The notes under the pieces: model-generated
Databases searched by the model: none
Seen by the model: only the letters and a program-made list of their open reading frames with translations
What the model was told of the DNA's origin: nothing
Shown here: positions 57,671 to 64,000 of the stretch, one piece after another
Position numbering within the stretch: the first letter of the stretch is position 1
Layout: every line of letters starts with the position of its first letter
Position numbers and translations under genes: made by a program
NCBI GenBank assembly: GCA_949152475.1
Contig: OX424556.1
Coordinates: 61,710,451-61,774,450 of the forward strand
Direction: 5' to 3'
DNA from: Terebella lapidaria
Taxonomy: Eukaryota; Annelida; Polychaeta; Terebellida; Terebellidae
DNA length: 64,000 nucleotides

Positions 57671-60120
57671 ATTAGCCCAAGGGCTAAGAAAGGTTACCGG
57701 ACAATATACATTTTAGATATTAGCCTTTTGTCCAGTGACCTTGAAAATAAAGTCACTGATAAATTCAAGGCCATGAAATTTTCAACAAATATATCACTTC
57801 TAGTATGTCCACAATAAATTCCTCAGCTGTAAAGTCGATAATAAGTGAGACATTAGCCATTCTGTGATGTGACCTTGAAAATGAGGTCAAAGTTCAAGTT
57901 CAAGGTTATGAAAATATTCAGTATATATCATTCCTCTATATTCGCAATTGATTCCTATGCTGTAAATGTAAGTACCAATCTATTACCACCAATACAATCA
58001 GATTTTGATGATGCCAATAAGAAACGTAAAATACTACACTTTGCAATAGAAACAAACAAAGCCCGACCAAATAGTTTATCCAAAGACACACTGGCGTCTT
58101 CAGGGGCAGACAATGTGTTAAATGTAGTTGTTTCTACTGTACACCAGATGGAATTAGTATACGACTGCCCAACAACCTATGAAAATAATTCAGAAATCCG
58201 AATCTAACCCAATGGAATAGATACATGACAAGTACAAAAGTACCCAATCACAAGCCCGAAGGCTACTGAGTTGATGGTATCCTCGGGGACAGATTTAACG
58301 TCCGCCAGCAGTGACACCGACTCAGTGGTATAAATGTAAGTATCAATCTATTACAACCAATACAATCAAATTTTGATGATGCCAATAAGAAAGGTAAAAA
58401 AAAACATTTTGCAATAGAAACAAAGCCCGACCAAATAGTTTATCCAAAGACACACTGGCGTCATCAGGGGCAGATGTAAAGATGATAATAAGGGACATAT
58501 TAGCCATTTTGTTCTCTGACCTTGAAAATGAGATCAAAGGTCAAATTCTAGATCACCAAAATATTCAGCATACATCATTTCCTATATGTTCACTATGGAC
58601 CCCTAAGCTGTAAATTTGATAATAAGCGAGATATAAGCCATTTTGTATTCTGACCTTGAAAATAAAATGACTAACCTTGAAATTTAGGTCAAGGGTCAAA
58701 TTCAAGGTCACTAGAATATTCAGCATATATCATTTCCTATATGTTCACAATTGATTCCTAAGCTGCAAAGTCGCTAATAAGCAAGATATTGGCCATTTTG
58801 TCCTGTGACCTTGAAAATGAGGTCAAAGGTCAAATTCAAGGTCACGAGAATATTCAGCATATATCATTTCCTATATGTTCACAATTGATTCCTAAGCCGT
58901 AAAGTCGATAATAAGCGAGATATTAGCAATTTTGTCCTGTGACCTTGGAAATGAGGTCAAAGGTCAAACTCAAGGTCACGAGAATATTCAGCATATATCA
59001 TTTCCTATATGTTCACAATTGATTCCTAAGCTGTAAAGTCGATAATAAGCGAGATATTAGCCATTTTGTCTTGTGACCTTGAAAATGAGGCCAAAGGTCA
59101 AATTCAAGGTCACGAGAATATTCAGCATATATCATTTCTTATATGTTCACAATTGATTTCTAAGCTGTAAAGTCGATAATAAGCGAGATATTAGCCATTT
59201 TGTCCTGTGACCTTGAAAATGTGGTCAAAGGTCAAATTCAAGGTCACGAGAATATTCAGCATATATCATTTCCTATATGTCCACAATTGATTCCTAGTCT
59301 CTAATCTCAATATTAAGTGAGATATTAGGCTTGATGTGTCCCATTATAAAGCATGGGAAAATTTAACATGGGAAAGTCACATCTGGGCCGAGTTTGGGCC
59401 CAAAATGGCCCACTTCGAGTGATTCAAGCGCAACGAAATTTATACATGTCACAGAAGTACATATGAGGAGTGTTATGCATCAATAAGAAAAAAAGTTACT
59501 GAACAGATTTTGAGAAAACGACCATCAAAGTCCAAAATTAGCCATTTTCGACGAGAACGGCCGCTATGACCTTGAAACCAAGGTCAGAGGTCAAATTCAA
59601 GGTCGCGAGAATATTCAGCATATATCATTTCCTATATGTCCACAATTGATTCTTAGTCTCTAATTTCAATTTTAAGTGAGATATTAGGCTTAATGTGTCC
59701 CATTATAAAGCATAGGAGAATTTAACATGGGAAAGTCCCATTTGGGCCGAGTTTGGGCCCAAAATGGCCCACTTCGAGCGATTCAAGGCCAACGAAATTT
59801 ATACATGTCAAAGGGGTACATAGGAGGAGTGTCATGCATCAATAAGAAAAAAAGTTACTGAACAGATTTTGAGAAAACGACCGTCAAAGTCCAAAATTGG
59901 CCATTTTTCGACGAAAAAGGCCGCCATTTTGAAAAAAATGCGAAAATCAAAAAACTAAAAAAAACCTTTCCTGGAAATATTTTTAGGTATTTTTGTGCAA
60001 AATTTCATAAATATTCGACCATAAACTTTAAAGATAAAAATGTGAACGGACGACGGACGGACGGACGACGGACGCAACGCCACGGCAATAGGTTATCGGA
60101 CCAAAGGTCCGGTAACCTAA
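57671..60120 (+). mobile_element. pearl-like element P7 nested in P4
   Basis: Left end ATTAGCCCAAGGGCTAAG, about six 134-bp core units and two copies of the single-copy tail, ending ACGGACGG microsatellite and TAACCTAA. An unrelated ~510-bp segment interrupts a core unit at 57962-58471. Confidence 0.82.
57962..58471 (+). other. foreign segment inside P7, partly duplicated
   Basis: It interrupts a core unit after GCTGTAAA. Its first ~150 bases recur at 58330-58471 (shared CCAAAGACACACTGGCGTC). The first copy reads as a protein-like frame (ANKKRKILHFAIETNKARPN) to a stop at 58205. Not recognised; may be a captured fragment. Confidence 0.55.
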
Positions 60121-60386
60121 AAACTAAAAAATACCTCCCTCTCGAAATATTTTTAAGCATTTTTGTGCAAAATTTCAGGAAGATTCGATCGTAAGCTTTA
60201 AAGATATGAATGTTGACGGACGCCGGACGACGGACGCCGGACGACGACGACGGACGCAACGCCACGGCAATAGGTTATCGGACCAAAGGTCCGGTAACCT
60301 AAAAATGGCCGCCAAAGTCCAAAATCAGGCATTTTTCGTCGAAAACGGCCGCCATTATGAAAAAAATGCGAAAATCAAAAAACTAA

Positions 60387-61630
60387 AATTAGCCCAAAGG
60401 CTAAGATAGGTTACCGGACAATTTTGGTTTGGCCATGGCAGCATTGGCAGGTACAGACCTTTTACCAATCAAGGTTAGCAGTGTAAACAAATGACCTTGG
60501 GATTTACCAATCAAGGTCATCCGTATGAACTTCGATGTTACCATTACAAGTATGTGTGCGGCATTTGATATTCTATATGTTGGGTGGAATCGTTTAGGCC
60601 GCTCAGGTCAACTTACACATTCCAAATCAGACATTCGGCACTCAAGGTCATCTGACGTCAAGTTCAAGGCCATCATTAGTTGTGCCATATATGTCTTCCT
60701 ATATGTTCATAATGCAAACATGAGCTCTATCTGCAAGCATTTCATCTATAGAGGCAAATCTGGGCATTTTTTGACCCCAAAATGGCTGTTTTGACCTTTC
60801 AAGGTCATCGAAGGTCAAATTCAAGGTCACCACACAAGTCGCCATATATGACTTCCCATTTGAAAATGCCAATTTCTAAGCTCTATCTTCAAGCGTTCTA
60901 TGATTACAGTCATGACAGCTCCCATTATGAAGGAAAAAAGTGCCGAAAATTTTCTAAGTCCAAACTTTTTTTCAAAGGGTGAAAAATTTGTTTTGGCTAG
61001 AAATGGCCCAAAATGGATAGTAATGCGATTCGGGGCGAAAAAATTTTTTTTCCCCGACTCGTCAAAAATTCAAAATGGCCGCCACATGGAGATCGGCGAT
61101 TCAAGGGCAACAAAACTTATACAGGTCACAGAGGTATATAAGAGGAAGCTTTTTAAGCGAAAATCTCAAAACTGATCAGACAGTTTTTGAGAAAATACAG
61201 ATTAGGTGCAAATTTGAGCATTTTTCGACCCAAAAATGGCTGTTTTGACCTTTCAAGGTCACCCAAGGTCAAATTCAAGGTCACCACACAAGTCGCCATA
61301 TATGACTTCCCATTTGAAAGTGCCAATTTCTAAGCTCTATCTTCAAGCGTTCTATGAGTACAGTCCAGACAGCTCCCATTATGAAGGAAAGTCCAAAAAT
61401 TTTTTCAAAGGGTGAAAAATTTTTTTTGCCCTAGAAATGGCCCAAAATGGATAGTAATGCGATTTTGGGTGAAAAATTTTTTTTCGCCGACCCGCCAAAA
61501 ATTCAAAATGGCCGCCACACGGAAACCGGCGAATTTAGGGCAACCAAAGTTATACATATCACAGAGGTATATGAGGGGAATCTTTTGAAACCAAAAACTC
61601 AAAACTGATCGGACGCAACGCCACGGCAAT
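60387..61630 (+). mobile_element. pearl-like element P8, right end truncated
   Basis: Left end at 60387 and two core units like P5. The right end breaks off after GGACGCAACGCCACGGCAATA, where P3 sequence resumes. The hairpin and CTAA are missing. Confidence 0.72.
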
Positions 61631-61789
61631 ATATTCAAATACCTCCTTGAATTATTTTTAAGTATTTTTGTGCAAAATTTCAGAAAAATTCGCCTGTAAA
61701 CAAAAAAGATAAAATTGTGGACGACGACGACGGACGACGGACGCAACGCCATGCCAATAGGTTATCGGACCATAGGTCCGGTAACCTAA

Positions 61790-62165
61790 AAATGAAGTTT
61801 ATGTATTTGTTGGACCGACTCTCCTCATGCCCAACTCAATGGCATAAAGCTCTTGCTTCGCATGCTCAGGAACAAAGTTATTACTTGTAATATACTTGAA
61901 ATTATGGCAGTACACATGATTGTACGATAACGTAATATGCTTGTGAAAGGTATGTTTGTAAATACGATAATAAATAGAGTCTCTAGGATCCAAGCAAAAT
62001 GGCGTGTCTTATCAAATGTGGCCATTCACAAGTTGATCTGAACATAGAAACAATACAGTTTGGCACTCGGTAGTGGGGTACTCTTGATCTAATCTAAAAC
62101 TTGCACGTTCATGTGCAGTGATTTCATAATTTAAGTTCATGCTTTTTTTTGAAGCACTGATAAAA
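61790..62165. other. no gene recognised
   Basis: Short unique stretch between the pearl stack and the CTAG-family repeats. Confidence 0.5.
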
Positions 62166-62874
62166 CTAGACGTCAAGGCCTAAATATGCCTTGGAGGCAT
62201 TTCGGTGTTGAGACGAATTTATAATGTTTATAACATGTTTACCATGGGCTCTACGACACACTGTTGCCAAGATATCGACGAAAAATGAAAAATGTTGACT
62301 GAGACATGTTTCCCTAATACCCCTTAGACATGTTTGTCTAGGGCGATGAGTCAGAAAATAACGTCTGTTTCGCTCTACGATGCACTGTTTCCGAGATATC
62401 CCCGAAAACGAAAAAAGGCCGACTTGGCATGAAAATTTCAGGTCAAGGTCAAAGTTCATGTTTGTCTAGGCTGACGAGTCCGAAAATAACATCCGTTTCA
62501 CTCTACGACGCACTGTTTCCGAGATATGCAGGAAACCTCAAGGATGACTGGACGAAAACTCTTACGACCTCTAGGTTAAAGGTCGTTTGACGGATTGATC
62601 CCAAAATCAATAGGGTTCTTCCCTGTTGATATATGAACCTCCATGCAAAGTTCTGCAGGCATCGCCTGTATACTTTTTGAGTTATCGTGCGGAAACAATG
62701 TCCAAATATCGACATGGATTTCATCCTCATGGACCTCACGGACCTCGGATCCGGCTGAAAAACAATAGGGTTCTTCCACATAATATGTCTGACCAATGCT
62801 GAAAATTTGGCGAAGATACATTGAGGCAAACTAAAGTTATCGGTCGGAAACCGAAACGGCGAAAAAAAAAAAAA
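62166..62874 (-). mobile_element. Helitron-like element end with diverged 147-bp units
   Basis: CTAG-ACGT-CAAGGC...GCCTTG at the left is a minus-oriented hairpin-CTAG terminus. It is followed by diverged relatives of the 147-bp satellite (TTTCGCTCTACGATGCACTG, GTTTCCGAGATATC). Interrupted at 62875 by a second copy of the same terminus. Confidence 0.6.
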
Positions 62875-64000
62875 CTAGACGTCAAGGCCTAAAGATGCCT
62901 TGGAGGCATTTCGGTGTGATGAATAATTTATAATACTAGATATCGACGAAAATGAAAAATGTCGACAAATTTCGGGTCAAGGTCAAAGTTCATCCATAAT
63001 ACCCGCTAGACATGTTTGTCTAGGGCGACGAGTCCGAAAATACCATCCGTTTCGCTCTACGACGCACCGTTTCCGAGATATCGACGAAAACAAAAACTGC
63101 CGACTCGGCAAAAAAATTTCGGGTCAAGGTCAAAGTTAATCCATAATACCCCTTAGACATGTTTGTCTAGTGCGACGTGTCCGAATATAACGTCCGTTTC
63201 GCTCTACGACGCACCGTTTCCGAGATATCGACGAAAACGAAAAATGCCGACTCGGCAAAAAAATTTCGGGTCAAGGTCAAAGTTCATCCATAATACCCCT
63301 TAGACATGTTTGTCTAGTGCGACGAGTCCGAAAATAACGTCCGTTTCGCTCTACGACGCACCGTTTCCGAGATATCGACGAAAACGAAAAATGCCGACTC
63401 GGCAAAAAAATTTCGGGTCAAGGTCAAAGTTCATCAATAATACCCCTTAGACATGTTTGTCTAGTGCGACGAGTCCGAAAATAACGTCCGTTTCGCTCTA
63501 CGACGCACCGTTTCCGAGATATCGACGAAAACGAAAAATGCCGACTCGGCAAAAAAATTTCGGGTCAAGGTCAAAGTTCATCCATAATACCCCTTAGACA
63601 TGTTTGTCTAGTGCGACGAGTCCGAAAATAACGTCCGTTTCGCTCTACGACGCACCGTTTCCGAGATATCGACGAAAACGAAAAATGCCGACTCGGCAAA
63701 AAAATTTCGGGTCAAGGTCAAAGTTCATCAATAATTCCCCTTAGACATGTTTGTCTAGTGCGACGAGTCCGAAAATAACGTCCGTTTCGCTCTACGACGC
63801 ACTGTTTCCGAGATATCGACGAAAACGAAAAATGCTGACTCGGCAAAAAAATTTCGGGTCAAGGTCAAAGTTCATCCATAATACCCCTTAGACATGTTTG
63901 TCTAGTGCGACGAGTCCGAAAATAACGTCCGTTTCGCTCTACGACGCACCGTTTCCGAGATATCGACGAAAACGAAAAATGCCGACTCGGCAAAAAAATT
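62875..64000 (-). repeat. 147-bp satellite array behind a CTAG terminus
   Basis: The terminus at 62875-62920 repeats that at 62166. From about 62938 near-identical units follow. The word AGACATGTTTGTCTAG recurs at 63008, 63155, 63302, 63449, 63596, 63743 and 63890, exactly 147 bp apart each time. The array runs off the window. Each unit holds GGGTCAAGGTCAAAGTTCA and the palindrome TGCCGACTCGGCA. Confidence 0.92.

Larger units (their letters stand above)
54811..60302 (+). mobile_element. pearl-like element P4 nested in P3
   Basis: Left end at 54811 (ATTAGCCCAAAGGCTAAG). Pieces 54811-55020, 56532-57670 and 60121-60302 are contiguous when P5 and P7 are removed. It belongs to a second subfamily whose core reads TTGGTTTGGCCATGGC and TTTCAAGGTCATCCAAGG. 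Confidence 0.78.
53649..61789 (+). mobile_element. pearl-like element P3, host of a nested stack
   Basis: The left end (ATTAGGACAAGGGCC, TAGGTTACCGGGC) and 134-bp core units run to 54810. P3 resumes at 60303-60386 and again at about 61631, ending GGACCATAGGTCCGG-TAACCTAA. Sequences on the two sides of each gap join to reproduce the uninterrupted P2 sequence (for example ATTTTGA-AAAATGGCCGCC). Lies in or upstream of the first NSRP1 intron. Confidence 0.82.

Noticed and set aside
63008-63017. p53-family site AGACATGTTT in the satellite
   Set aside because: Only one decamer half-site per unit, with no adjacent second half; likely a by-product of the TAGACA-TGTCTA palindrome.
62938-64000. CRISPR array
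   Set aside because: Whole 147-bp units repeat with no unique spacers, and the host is a eukaryote.

Overview
The window is nuclear DNA of an intron-bearing metazoan, most likely a marine invertebrate. Two conserved animal genes have GT-AG introns. The rest is mostly transposable elements and satellites. One dominant repeat family has left and right ends with short hairpins, a tandem-repeat core, an ACGG-type microsatellite and a CTAA terminus. This is the layout of bivalve 'pearl' / Helentron-associated elements, so a mollusc is plausible but not proven. Host DNA is AT-rich; the LTR retrotransposons are conspicuously GC-rich.

Layout. 1-2960: a 182-bp tandem repeat, a possible first exon on the minus strand (1269-1328) and a TIR element with a perfect 76-bp TIR and a 5-bp target duplication (2083-2893). 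2961-14430: a full-length, very young Ty3/Gypsy element (E1) with two 737-bp LTRs, a TTAT duplication, gag, a canonical -1 frameshift site, and pol interrupted by one in-frame TGA before integrase. Its long 3' region carries a fresh 722-bp tandem duplication. 14431-17986: microsatellites and no recognised gene. 17987-19668 (+): a five-exon BACURD-type KCTD gene (KCTD10/KCTD13/TNFAIP1 family). 19669-28006: its 3' region, MITEs, satellite cores and Helitron-like ends. 28007-37876: an older, deleted relative of E1 (E2). It lacks the 5' LTR, part of RT and all of integrase, but keeps an extra degraded coding region (about 33955-36649) between pol and the 3' LTR. 37877-47392: inverted repeats, a palindromic MITE, minisatellites and a decayed repeat-containing exon candidate. 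48687-53640 (-): an NSRP1 (nuclear speckle splicing regulator) orthologue with seven visible exons. 53649-61789: a stack of nested pearl-like elements whose order of insertion can be read directly, filling NSRP1's 5' side. 62166-64000: Helitron-like ends and a satellite with a period of exactly 147 bp running off the window.

Two signals stand out. First, several unrelated repeat families each carry dense, near-perfect nuclear-receptor half-sites (TCAAGGTCA, and DR1 AGGTCA-A-AGGTCA). Second, the E1/E2 retrotransposon family shows a covarying frameshift hairpin, a second internal polypurine tract, an RFX-type X-box in the LTR and, in E2, a third coding region that does not look like an envelope gene. 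Both protein-coding host genes are housekeeping or regulatory genes with no functional link visible here; most of what shapes this locus is repeat insertion.
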